From Humidesulfovibrio mexicanus (GTDB lineage: Bacteria; Desulfobacterota; Desulfovibrionia; Desulfovibrionales; Desulfovibrionaceae), in assembly GCF_900188225.1 (NCBI RefSeq), contig NZ_FZOC01000004.1, forward strand, positions 397,167 through 461,166: 64,000 nt of DNA. Reading direction: 5' to 3'. The notes below the pieces were generated by a model. It ran no database searches. It worked only from the letters and a program-made list of their open reading frames with translations, and was not told where the DNA came from. This document shows positions 1 through 7,619 of the stretch, piece after piece. The position numbers and the translations under genes were made by a program. Position 1 is the stretch's first letter; every line of letters starts with the position of its first letter.

Positions 1-755
1 TCTATTTCGAGGTGGTGGCCGCGCCGGAGTTCGAACCCGGCGTGGTGGACATCCTCAAGGCCAGAAAGAACCTGCGCATCCTCAAGATCCCCGGCATCGC
101 GCGACTCGACGAACTGGCCCGCTCGCCGTTTCTCGACATCAAGGCGCTCTTCGACGGCGGTCTGGTGCTGCAGACCTCGTTTCAGAGCCGCATCCGCTCC
201 GAGGCCGATTTCCTGCCCGCCACGGCCGAAAAGGACGGCACCATCTACACCGCGCGCAAGCCCAGCCGGAAGGAGATGGACGATCTCATCTTCGCCTGGT
301 CCGTGGAGGCCGGGGTCACGTCCAACTCCGTCATCTTCGTACGCGATGGCGTGACCACGGGCATCGGCACCGGCGAGCAGGACCGCGTGGGCTGCGCGGA
401 GCTGACCATCACCAAGGCCCGCACCAAGTACGCCGACCTGCTCGCCTTCAAGGAGCAGAACATGAGCATCTTCGAGCTCATGCTGGCCGCGCGTTCCGAT
501 TCGGCCAAGGCCGCGGCCCTGGCCGACATCCGTCGGCGCGCCGAGGAGGCCCGGGGCGGCCTGCCCGGCTCTGTGCTGGTGAGCGACGGCTTCTTCCCCT
601 TCCGCGACGGCGTGGACCTGTGCATCGCCCAGGGGGTGACGGCAATCGCCCAGCCCGGCGGCTCCCTGCGCGACTTCGAGGTCATCCGCGCGGTGAACGA
701 GGCCACGCCGCAGGTGGCCATGGTCTTCACCGGCCAGCGCTCGTTCAAGCACTAG
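1..755 (+). CDS. purH: AICAR transformylase (PurH C-terminal domain), 5' truncated by window edge
   Basis: The reading frame is open back to the window edge, so this is the 3' part of a longer gene. The visible ~250 residues match the AICAR formyltransferase domain: SNSVIFVRDG followed by TGIGTGEQDRVG, then VLVSDGFFPFRDGVD and QPGGSLRDFEVI near the C-terminus. The enzyme transfers a formyl group from 10-formyl-THF to AICAR, a late step of de novo IMP synthesis in the cytoplasm. Whether the IMP cyclohydrolase domain is fused upstream cannot be seen. The stop at 753-755 is 13 bases before the next start, so it may be cotranscribed with the ribonuclease gene. Confidence 0.88.
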   Translation, partial: YFEVVAAPEFEPGVVDILKARKNLRILKIPGIARLDELARSPFLDIKALFDGGLVLQTSFQSRIRSEADFLPATAEKDGTIYTARKPSRKEMDDLIFAWSVEAGVTSNSVIFVRDGVTTGIGTGEQDRVGCAELTITKARTKYADLLAFKEQNMSIFELMLAARSDSAKAAALADIRRRAEEARGGLPGSVLVSDGFFPFRDGVDLCIAQGVTAIAQPGGSLRDFEVIRAVNEATPQVAMVFTGQRSFKH

Positions 756-768
756 AACCAAGGACCGC

Positions 769-2913
769 ATGACCAAGTCGCTCAAGCTCTCCGGCTTCCC
801 CAGGCCGGGCGCGGTGGTGGAGTTCCTGCAGGACAACGAGGCGCACATCGCCTGGGTCCTGGAGGAATCTCAGGGCCGCCTGCGCCTCTTGACCCGCACC
901 AAGCGCGAGGTCAAACTGCCCGCCGCGCGTCTGCTCCCCTGGCTCGGGCCGGAGTTCCCCCCCGGCGCCACCCGCGAGGAGATCGGCCACCGGCTGGAGG
1001 ACATCGAGGCCCGCAGGCGCGGCATTTGCGCCGAGGTGAACCCCATGGAGCTGTGGGACATGGCCCAGGGCGAGGTGGAGCACGCCCCGGCCGAGTGGTT
1101 CTCCCAGCTTTTGTGGACCGAGCCCGGCGTGGACGAGGTGGCCGGCATGGGCCGCGCCCTTCTGTCCGCCAAGGCGCACTTCAAATTCCAGCCGCCGGAC
1201 TTCGACATCCACCCCGCCGACAAGGTGGAGGCCCGCCTTGCGCGCGAGCGCGAGGACAAGGACCGCGAGGCCGTGGCCAGCGCCGGGCACGCCATCCTTT
1301 CCGCCCTGTGGGCGCGCATCAAGAGCGGCCAGCCGCCCCTTGCGCCGCACATGGTCCTGCGCGAAGCCGAGGGCCTGGACCCGGATGTGGAAGCGCGGCT
1401 GCGCGCCATGCTCCTGGCCCAGGTGGCCCAGAAAACCGCCGGGGGGCCCGGCGGCGAATACGACGCCCTGGCCAAGCTGTGGGAGAGCCTCAAAAAGTCC
1501 CTGAACATAAAGGGCGAGACCCCGCACCTGGCCCTGCAGCTGGCCCAGGCCTGGGGCGTGCTGCCCCCGCACCACTGCCATCTGCTGGACGAGGCGGGCT
1601 ACGCCTGGGGCGACGGCTGGTCCGCGGCCTTTGCCGGGGAAATCGCCGCGCAACGGGAGCGCTTCGCCGCGCGCGCCGCAGAGGCGAAGCTGGACCCCAC
1701 GCCCTACGTCAGCATCGACGCCGCCACCACCCGCGACATCGACGACGCCTTTTTCGTGGCCGAAACCACCCTGCCCGATGGTTCGCCCGGCTTCCTCTGC
1801 CGCGTCACCCTGGCCCGGCCCTGCCTCGCCTGGGACTTCGGCGCGCCCCTGGACCGCGAGGTGTTCTCCCGCGCCACCAGCCTGTACCTGCCCGAGGGCT
1901 CCGGCCACATGATGCCCGAGGAACTGGGCACGGGCCTCTTCAGCCTCACGGCCGACGGCCCCAAGCCCGCCCTTGTGGCCGAATTCCTGCTGGACGAACG
2001 CGCGGAGATCGTGGACACGCGGCCGCGCCTGGCCTGGGTCAAGCTCGCCCGGAACATCGCCTACCCCGACGCCCAGGCCGCCATCGAGGCGGACAATGGC
2101 GCGGGAAGCGACCCGCAGCTCTCCCTGGCCCTGCGCATCGCCCGCGAACTGTTCGCCCGCCGCCTGGAGCGCGGGGCCGTGGTCATCGACAAGCCCGAGC
2201 CGCAGGTGGAGCTCTCCGGCGAGGCGGAAAGCGTCAGCGTGGACATCGCCCTGCGCCAGACCAGCCCGGACGCCGAGCTGCTGGTGAGCGAGTTCATGAT
2301 TCTGGCCAACAGCGGCCTGGCCCTGTGGGCGCGGGAGAACGGCGTGCCGCTTTTGTGCCGCACCCAGGACATCGCCCTGCCCAGGGAGGCCACGGGCGTG
2401 TTCTCCGACCCCGTTGACATCTTCCGCGTGGTCAAGCTGCTGGCCCCGCCGCTTTTGGAGCGCCAGCCGCGCCGACACGCGGCGCTGGCCTGCGAGGCCT
2501 ACGCCACCATCACCTCGCCCATCCGCCGCTACGTGGACTTCATCAACATGGCGCAGGTGCAGAGCTTCCTGGAATGCGGCGCGCCCAGGCTCGACGCCGC
2601 CGCCGTGGACGCGCTCATCCCGCACCTCTCGGCGCGCATCCAGGAGGTGGGGCAGGTGCAGCGCTTCCGCCCGCGCTACTGGAAGCTGGTGTACCTGGCC
2701 CAGCGCAAGCGCCAGCCCTTCCCGGCCGTGGTGGTGGACGACGCGGGCCCCTACCCCACGCTCTCGCTGCCGGAGCTGCAAATCACCACGCGCGTGCCGC
2801 GCAACCTGCTGGGCGACCGCGTGCAGCCGGGAATGCGCTTCGACATCGTGTTCGGCCGCATCGACCCGCTGGCCAATGAATTGAAAGTGGTGGAGGCGCT
2901 GGAGGCGGAGTAG
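769..2913 (+). CDS. RNB-domain 3'-5' exoribonuclease (RNase II/R family)
   Basis: This 714-residue protein has the RNase II/R catalytic domain in its middle. The metal-binding motif SIDAATTRDIDDAFFV supplies the conserved acidic residues (D..D.DD), and the family signature appears as YATITSPIRRYVDF. The family degrades RNA processively from the 3' end. The N-terminal ~60 residues look like a small beta-barrel rather than a clear cold-shock pair, and the C-terminus is short, so the protein is more RNase II-like than RNase R-like. In the signature the position usually His or Gln after RRYVDF.. is Met. Start ATG at 769 follows AAGGA. It lies 13 bases after purH. Confidence 0.85.
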   Translation: MTKSLKLSGFPRPGAVVEFLQDNEAHIAWVLEESQGRLRLLTRTKREVKLPAARLLPWLGPEFPPGATREEIGHRLEDIEARRRGICAEVNPMELWDMAQGEVEHAPAEWFSQLLWTEPGVDEVAGMGRALLSAKAHFKFQPPDFDIHPADKVEARLAREREDKDREAVASAGHAILSALWARIKSGQPPLAPHMVLREAEGLDPDVEARLRAMLLAQVAQKTAGGPGGEYDALAKLWESLKKSLNIKGETPHLALQLAQAWGVLPPHHCHLLDEAGYAWGDGWSAAFAGEIAAQRERFAARAAEAKLDPTPYVSIDAATTRDIDDAFFVAETTLPDGSPGFLCRVTLARPCLAWDFGAPLDREVFSRATSLYLPEGSGHMMPEELGTGLFSLTADGPKPALVAEFLLDERAEIVDTRPRLAWVKLARNIAYPDAQAAIEADNGAGSDPQLSLALRIARELFARRLERGAVVIDKPEPQVELSGEAESVSVDIALRQTSPDAELLVSEFMILANSGLALWARENGVPLLCRTQDIALPREATGVFSDPVDIFRVVKLLAPPLLERQPRRHAALACEAYATITSPIRRYVDFINMAQVQSFLECGAPRLDAAAVDALIPHLSARIQEVGQVQRFRPRYWKLVYLAQRKRQPFPAVVVDDAGPYPTLSLPELQITTRVPRNLLGDRVQPGMRFDIVFGRIDPLANELKVVEALEAE

Positions 2914-3176
2914 GCGGGAAAAGCGTCCCCTCCCGCTCCCGCGCCCCCCACCCACCTTTGCAAAATTTTTTGGAGGGGGGGCCTCGCGCTCGAGACGCCA
3001 TGGACTCTTCCCAAAACACGTCAAGCGTTTTTCACTCGTCTTTTTCCTGCCTGTTTTGCCCTGTCATGCCCATTCTCACCCCTTTTCAGCTGGCCTCCCA
3101 AAACCCGTGCTATGCTCTGCGGCAATTCCCGGCAGTCACCGGAACACCCGCAAACCAGAACAGGGAGAACACAACC

Positions 3177-3704
3177 ATGAGCGACGATTGGGGCCAGCAC
3201 ATCGGCGACGACCAGTTGGTTCACGGCCTGCCAAAGCACATGGTGGGCGTTGCCAGCACAGACGCAAACGCATATTGGGAAATCGTTCCAGGCAAGAACG
3301 CCTGCTTCGCCTGCCAAGCCATGCGCGGCAAGCGGTTCGTCCACAGGCCCAGCCCGGTCCATCCGAACTGCAACTGCGAAGTGCGGCTGGTAAGCCAGAA
3401 TGCTCGGCAGCGACAAATCCAAACCGTGGCCACAGGTACGCTTCAGGGATACGGCGACAATGAAACAGAAAAATTTACGGCCGGACAAATTATTACTGCC
3501 GAGCTTCATAGTTTGGGGCCTTTCACGGCAGGCGTTTGGCTACGGGTCGACGGAGAGGAGGAGCGCACAACCGGCCTCATGTTGCCGGGGCAGGTCATGA
3601 AGCTGGAGTTCTCCAAGTTCCGCGAAGCGCCCGTTCCATGGGTGGTATTCCTTATGTGCATCGGCGGTGACAACTCAACGATCACGTATCGCATCCATGG
3701 ATGA
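3177..3704 (+). CDS. Hypothetical protein with phage head-protein-like Cys motif
   Basis: This 175-residue protein of unknown function starts at ATG 3177, eight bases after GGGAG; the open frame extends to 2958 but that upstream stretch looks untranslated. Near residues 40-65 it carries ACFACQAM and then HPNCNCEV, a Cys-x2-Cys / Cys-x-Cys arrangement resembling the C-terminal metal-binding tail of Mu gpF-like head morphogenesis proteins (inference; the resemblance is only this motif). The C-terminal ~90 residues look beta-rich. Base composition is visibly less GC-rich than the flanking core genes, as in the next gene, suggesting the pair was acquired together. It is followed after 6 bases by the secreted protein. 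Confidence 0.6.
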   Translation: MSDDWGQHIGDDQLVHGLPKHMVGVASTDANAYWEIVPGKNACFACQAMRGKRFVHRPSPVHPNCNCEVRLVSQNARQRQIQTVATGTLQGYGDNETEKFTAGQIITAELHSLGPFTAGVWLRVDGEEERTTGLMLPGQVMKLEFSKFREAPVPWVVFLMCIGGDNSTITYRIHG

Positions 3705-3710
3705 CGCGAC

Positions 3711-4187
3711 ATGAAAAACGTGCTGATTCTTCTGCTGCTGCTTGTCCCCTCGGCGGCTTTTGCGGAGCTGACATTCGACATTTCCTGCGACAACGTCGCA
3801 AATATCGTCATCATTCGCGGCGAGACGGCGATGCTGGCGCAGCGCGCACCGGATGGCAGCACGCATACTGTAACGTTTATTCTGAAACCGGAGTCCCTGC
3901 GCGCGTTCCAGACCTTTATCGAAGCATCGCGGCACGCCCAGTACCCCCGCGTTGCCGAGCCGTACCCCCAGCACCCGGCTCTTGCGATCACTGCGAACGG
4001 CAAGCCGTTGCAGTGCGACATGCTGGAGATTCGCGGGTATGGCGGAAAGAAAGTCGTTACGTTCATCTTCGATGAGCAGGACGCCTTCGACGCCGCGCGC
4101 GCGGTGTGCCCCACAGCCCCGGTGAAATTCATGGTCGCGCCGCTGCGCGAGCCAGAACCGGCCCAGCAGCCCCAGATAAAGAATTAA
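3711..4187 (+). CDS. Predicted secreted hypothetical protein
   Basis: This 158-residue protein has an evident Sec signal peptide (MKNVLILLLLLVPSAAFA, cleavage likely after AFA at residue 18), so the mature protein is probably periplasmic. It has two to three Cys residues (ISCDN, LQCDM, AVCPT) that could form disulfides. I recognise no domain. It starts 6 bases after the preceding gene and ends in a strong hairpin, so the two form a small transcription unit. Its base composition is lower in GC than its neighbours. Confidence 0.65.
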   Translation: MKNVLILLLLLVPSAAFAELTFDISCDNVANIVIIRGETAMLAQRAPDGSTHTVTFILKPESLRAFQTFIEASRHAQYPRVAEPYPQHPALAITANGKPLQCDMLEIRGYGGKKVVTFIFDEQDAFDAARAVCPTAPVKFMVAPLREPEPAQQPQIKN

Positions 4188-4220
4188 GGCCGGAGCCCCC
4201 CATCGGAGCCCCGGCCTTTT
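4186..4220. terminator. Intrinsic terminator between convergent genes
   Basis: AAGGCCGG at 4186-4193 is complementary to CCGGCCTT at 4211-4218, followed by T residues on the plus strand and preceded by A residues (T on the minus strand). It sits between the end of the secreted-protein gene and the end of the leftward aor gene, so it probably terminates in both directions. Confidence 0.8.
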
Positions 4221-4242
4221 CATTTCTTGATGCGCTAAGCGG

Positions 4243-5970
4243 CTAGACCTTGGCGGCCTGCATTTCCTCGGCGGTGAAGTCCCAGGTGAGGTTGTGCGGC
4301 GGCAGGGGCTCGTTCTTGAAGAAGTCCGGCAGCTGGTCGTCCTTGTCGGTGAAGCCCGCGGCCTTGTTGAAGGCCAGCTCGTCCTTCAGGCAGTTCACGC
4401 CCATGTTCACGATGTCGTCCACGCTGGTGGCCTTGCCCGTGGCGGCGGTGACCATGTCGGCCACCACGGAGAGGGCGTCGGCGGTATCGAGCACGGCGAA
4501 GGCCACGAACAGGCACAGGCCGAGCGAGTCCACGGCCGCCGTGGCGATCTGCAGATTCTTGGACACTTCCACCTGCCCGGCCTTGCCGTGGGAGGGCACG
4601 TCGCCGCCCACCTTGAGCACGTTCTGACACACGGCGTAGCCAGCGGTGTGGTCCGCGCCCATGGGGGTGGTGCTGTAGGTGACGCCCACACCCTTGACCA
4701 CGCGCGGGTCATAGGCGGGCAGGGCCTGCTTCTTGACCACGGGCACGCGGTCCACGCCGAAGGCCTGGGCGGTGAAGGCCGTGCCGTTGCCCAAGATGCG
4801 GCCCAGGGGATCGCTGGAGCCGACCTTCTTCAGAAGCTCGATGACGCCCTTGCCATCGCCCCACTGCACGACTCCCGCCTCCATGGCCATGGCCATGGTG
4901 TTGGCCAGTTCGATGGTGTCCATGCCCTTCTCGTCGCATATGCGGTCCATCATGGCGATGTCGTCCAGGTCGTCCACCAGCAGGTTTGCGCCAAAGCCCC
5001 AGATGGTCTCGTACTCGAACCCGGTGGTCAGGTAGTCGCCGTTCTTGTCGTTGTAGACCTGGGAGCACTGGATGACGCAGCCGGTGTGGCAGCCGTGCTT
5101 GTACTGGCCCTTTCTGGCCTTGATGGTCTCGGTCATGGTCTCGCCGCTGATCTTGGACGCGCCGTCGAAGCGGCCGGTGCGGAAGTTCTTGGTGGGCAGC
5201 GCGCCCGCCTCGTTGATGATGTTCACCAGAATCGCGGTGCCGTAGGTGGGCAGGCCCTGGCTGGTGACCGGGTGGCCCATGAGGATGTCCACCCAGCGCT
5301 TGCGGGCGACCTTGAAGGCCTCCGGGTCGGCCATGGCCACCGCGCCCTTGGCGTCCGGGTCCAGGATGACGGCCTTGACCTTCTTGGAGCCCATGACCGC
5401 GCCCATGCCGCCGCGCCCGGCGGAACGGCTCGGACGGCCCTCGGGATCGGAAAACTGGATGGTGGCGGCGGAGAGGCACTGCTCCCCGGCCGGGCCGATC
5501 ATGGCGGTGACGACCTTTTCGCCGAACTTGGCCTTCACCAGCTCGTGCGCGGCGTAGTTGTCCATGCCCACAATGTCGGCGCAGTCTTGGAACTCCACGG
5601 AGTCCTGCTTCACCAGGATGTTGCAGAAGCCGGCGCCCGCCTCGGGCTTGTCTTCCAGGATGACGGCGAGAAGGCCGAGCCTGGGCAGCTTGTGCGCGAA
5701 CTGGCCGCCAACGTTGGATTCCTTGATGCCGCCGGTGAGCGGCGACTTGGCGCCCACGGACGAGCGGCCGGAGTTGGCCGCCGTGCTGCCCGCCAGAATG
5801 CCTCCGGCGATGACCAGCTTGTTGGCGGCGGAAAGCGGATGGCAGCTGGCGGGAACCTCTGTCGCCACCACGCGGGAGGTGAGCGCCCGGCCGCCGAGCC
5901 CGGCGTACTGGCCCAGCTCCTCGAAACGATACTCCCTGGTGCGGGTGTTGATGCGCAATATCTTCGCCAT
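4243..5970 (-). CDS. aor: Aldehyde:ferredoxin oxidoreductase (tungsten enzyme)
   Basis: This 575-residue cytoplasmic enzyme oxidises aldehydes to carboxylic acids with ferredoxin as acceptor, using a tungsten or molybdenum bis-pterin cofactor and one [4Fe-4S] cluster. The N-terminal domain shows the family pattern LGGRALTSRV, AGSTAANSGRSSVGAKSPLT and SAGRGGMGAVMGSKK. Cluster ligands are in KHGCHTGCVIQCSQ (mid-protein) plus a C-terminal Cys in GVNCLKDELAFNKAAGF. The first pair is Cys-x3-Cys, where I recall Cys-x2-Cys in the Pyrococcus archetype. Length is close to the family norm (~600). It is divergent from an unknown gene and cysQ, with an overlapping promoter region. Confidence 0.92.
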   Translation of the reverse strand: MAKILRINTRTREYRFEELGQYAGLGGRALTSRVVATEVPASCHPLSAANKLVIAGGILAGSTAANSGRSSVGAKSPLTGGIKESNVGGQFAHKLPRLGLLAVILEDKPEAGAGFCNILVKQDSVEFQDCADIVGMDNYAAHELVKAKFGEKVVTAMIGPAGEQCLSAATIQFSDPEGRPSRSAGRGGMGAVMGSKKVKAVILDPDAKGAVAMADPEAFKVARKRWVDILMGHPVTSQGLPTYGTAILVNIINEAGALPTKNFRTGRFDGASKISGETMTETIKARKGQYKHGCHTGCVIQCSQVYNDKNGDYLTTGFEYETIWGFGANLLVDDLDDIAMMDRICDEKGMDTIELANTMAMAMEAGVVQWGDGKGVIELLKKVGSSDPLGRILGNGTAFTAQAFGVDRVPVVKKQALPAYDPRVVKGVGVTYSTTPMGADHTAGYAVCQNVLKVGGDVPSHGKAGQVEVSKNLQIATAAVDSLGLCLFVAFAVLDTADALSVVADMVTAATGKATSVDDIVNMGVNCLKDELAFNKAAGFTDKDDQLPDFFKNEPLPPHNLTWDFTAEEMQAAKV

Positions 5971-6038
5971 GGCGTGTGCTCCTTGTGGTTTCCTGTTGCC
6001 AAAACAGGGGGGCTGGGCTAGGCACAGGTCTGGCTATC

Positions 6039-6066
6039 TTTATATCTTTGACAAATTTTATGTCAA
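6039..6066 (-). promoter_or_regulatory. Sigma70-type promoter for aor
   Basis: On the minus strand TTGACA (6066-6061) is separated by 16 bases from TATAAA (6044-6039). This is a near-consensus promoter about 70 bases upstream of the aor start. It overlaps, face to face, a possible plus-strand promoter. Confidence 0.65.
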
Positions 6067-6098
6067 TGATATTTACGAGTTATGTCATAGCTGACATA
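6048..6098 (+). promoter_or_regulatory. Overlapping plus-strand promoter and palindromic operator
   Basis: TTGACA at 6048-6053 with TATTTA at 6070-6075 (16-base spacer) could drive the rightward pair. Its -35 lies within the spacer of the aor promoter, and TTGACA (6048) with TGTCAA (6061) forms an inverted repeat. At the expected start site is a perfect dyad TATGTCA-TAGC-TGACATA (6081-6098). The TGTCA core therefore occurs four times in 51 bases, which suggests binding sites for a dimeric regulator (inference). Confidence 0.5.
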
Positions 6099-6128
6099 GG
6101 TTCCCAGTAAAGGAAACAAGGAGTTGCG

Positions 6129-6734
6129 ATGCCTGGACACAGGGAACTCGTCATCCGCGCGGATGAGGACGCGCTGAAAAGCTTGGCGCCGCTCGTGCGC
6201 GAGGGGGTGGAGATGCGGGTGTCCGACCAGGCGAGCCTCCGGCGCACCCTTATTGAGGATTTGGGCCTGGACGAACGCTGCGTGGACACGCGCATCCAGG
6301 CCGTGTTCCTGGACGGCTCGCCCGTGGACGATATCGACGCGGACCACGCCAGAGAAGGCTGCACCCTGGCCCTGGCCGGGGCCCTGCCAGGTGTGGCGGG
6401 CATCTGTATGCAACGGGGCAGCCGCATCGGGGTCTTCCGCGAGGGCATCACCCATGCCGCGGAACACGCCGCCAGCCAGTCCCCCAAGCCGTTGCGCATC
6501 ACGGTGAAGCTTTTCAACGTCATCGCCGAGGAATGCCTGGCGCAGGTGCTGGCGCGCGGGGCGCAGCTGCGCGCAGGACGCCTGGCGGAACTGCTCGACG
6601 CGCGGCCCGACGCCCTGGTTGACGCGGCCTTTGTGTTGGATGGCGCGCCCCTTGACCGCCAGCGGCTTGTGACCACGCTGCGCGGCCAGGACAGCCCCCT
6701 GCGCCTTGTGGCGCGCGCCGTGGAGCGCCCATGA
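6129..6734 (+). CDS. Hypothetical protein divergent from aor
   Basis: This 201-residue soluble protein starts at ATG 6129 after AGGAG. I do not recognise the family. It appears to be two similar-sized halves: the first ends with FLDGSPVDDIDADHAREGCTLAL and the second begins with ITVKLFN and includes FVLDGAPLDRQRL. The paired ..LDG.P.D.. segments suggest an internal duplication, perhaps of a small beta-grasp-like fold of the MoaD/ThiS sort, but this is speculative. Placement opposite a tungsten enzyme makes a role in aor cofactor handling or regulation conceivable. It overlaps cysQ by four bases (ATGA), so translation is probably coupled. Confidence 0.6.
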   Translation: MPGHRELVIRADEDALKSLAPLVREGVEMRVSDQASLRRTLIEDLGLDERCVDTRIQAVFLDGSPVDDIDADHAREGCTLALAGALPGVAGICMQRGSRIGVFREGITHAAEHAASQSPKPLRITVKLFNVIAEECLAQVLARGAQLRAGRLAELLDARPDALVDAAFVLDGAPLDRQRLVTTLRGQDSPLRLVARAVERP

Positions 6735-7528
6735 ACGCGCAGCCCATGGACAGCCTCGCCGCCCTTGCCGCAATCGCCGAGGCCGCAGGCCTGGCCATCC
6801 TCGATGTGCGCCGCCAGGGCTTCCAGGTGTCCTACAAGGACGACCGCTCGCCCCTCACCCGGGCGGACCTGGCCGCGCACGAGACCATCATGCGCGGCCT
6901 GGAGCGCGCCTTCCCCGAGGTGCCCGTGCTCTCGGAGGAAGGCGCGGACCGGCCCTACTCCGAGCGCGGCGGCTGGGAGCGCCTGTTCATCGTGGATCCG
7001 CTGGACGGCACCAAGGAGTTCGTGAAGGACAACGGCGAGTTCTGCGTCTGCATCGCCCTTGCCGAAAACGGCTTTCCCGCCCTCGGCGCGGTGCATGTGC
7101 CCACGCGGGGGGCCACCTACGTGGGCGGTCTGGGCCTGGGGGCCTTCCGGCGCGATGTCGCAAACGGCCAGCCCGGCCCCTGGAGGGCCATCGCCGTGCG
7201 TCGGCCGGACGCGGGCGGGCTTGTGGTGCTGGCCAGCCGCTCACACCCTTCGCCGGAACTGGAGACGTATCTGACGGGCAAACACGTTCGCGAACGCATC
7301 ACCGCCGGGAGCGCGCTGAAGTTCTGCCTGGTGGCCGAGGGCGCGGCCGACCTGTACCCGCGCTTCAACCCCACGCGCGAGTGGGACACGGCGGCGGGCC
7401 AGGCCGTGCTGGAAGGCGCCGGCGGCAGCGTGCTGCGCTTCGCCGACGGCCGCCCCGGACCCCGTCTGCCCGTGAACAAGCCCGACCTGTTCAACGGTCC
7501 CTTCCTGGCCAGCGCCCTGCCCCTTTAG
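6731..7528 (+). CDS. cysQ: 3'(2'),5'-bisphosphate nucleotidase (CysQ, inositol monophosphatase family)
   Basis: This 265-residue phosphatase hydrolyses 3'-phosphoadenosine 5'-phosphate to AMP, preventing PAP build-up. The family metal-binding motifs are present: SEEG near residue 75, FIVDPLDGTKEFV near residue 95, and the C-terminal REWDTAAGQAVLEGAGG. The FVKDNGEFCVCIAL segment after the DPLDGT motif favours CysQ over a general inositol monophosphatase. The length is typical. It overlaps the upstream unknown gene by ATGA, and a stem-loop follows the stop. Confidence 0.85.
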   Translation: MNAQPMDSLAALAAIAEAAGLAILDVRRQGFQVSYKDDRSPLTRADLAAHETIMRGLERAFPEVPVLSEEGADRPYSERGGWERLFIVDPLDGTKEFVKDNGEFCVCIALAENGFPALGAVHVPTRGATYVGGLGLGAFRRDVANGQPGPWRAIAVRRPDAGGLVVLASRSHPSPELETYLTGKHVRERITAGSALKFCLVAEGAADLYPRFNPTREWDTAAGQAVLEGAGGSVLRFADGRPGPRLPVNKPDLFNGPFLASALPL

Positions 7529-7578
7529 ACACGCCCGACAGAGACGGCCGCGGGGGGCCGGAGAAGGAAGGACCGCAG

Positions 7579-7612
7579 CCCCGGACCATCCCTCTTCCGG
7601 CATGGTCCGGGG
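7579..7612. terminator. Long stem-loop between convergent cysQ and cytochrome gene
   Basis: CCCCGGACCAT (7579-7589) is perfectly complementary to ATGGTCCGGGG (7602-7612) with a 12-base loop. There is no clean T-run, but its place between two convergent stops (7528 and 7620) suggests a bidirectional terminator or mRNA 3'-end barrier. Confidence 0.55.
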
Positions 7613-7619
7613 CGCTGTG

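Noticed and set aside
745..3024. 759-residue antisense frame over the ribonuclease gene, and similar long antisense frames at 7602-9932, 9809-11920, 11987-14056 and 25025-27652
   Set aside because: They mirror high-GC coding genes, have low-complexity Gly/Ala/Arg/His-rich products with no motifs, and lack ribosome sites.
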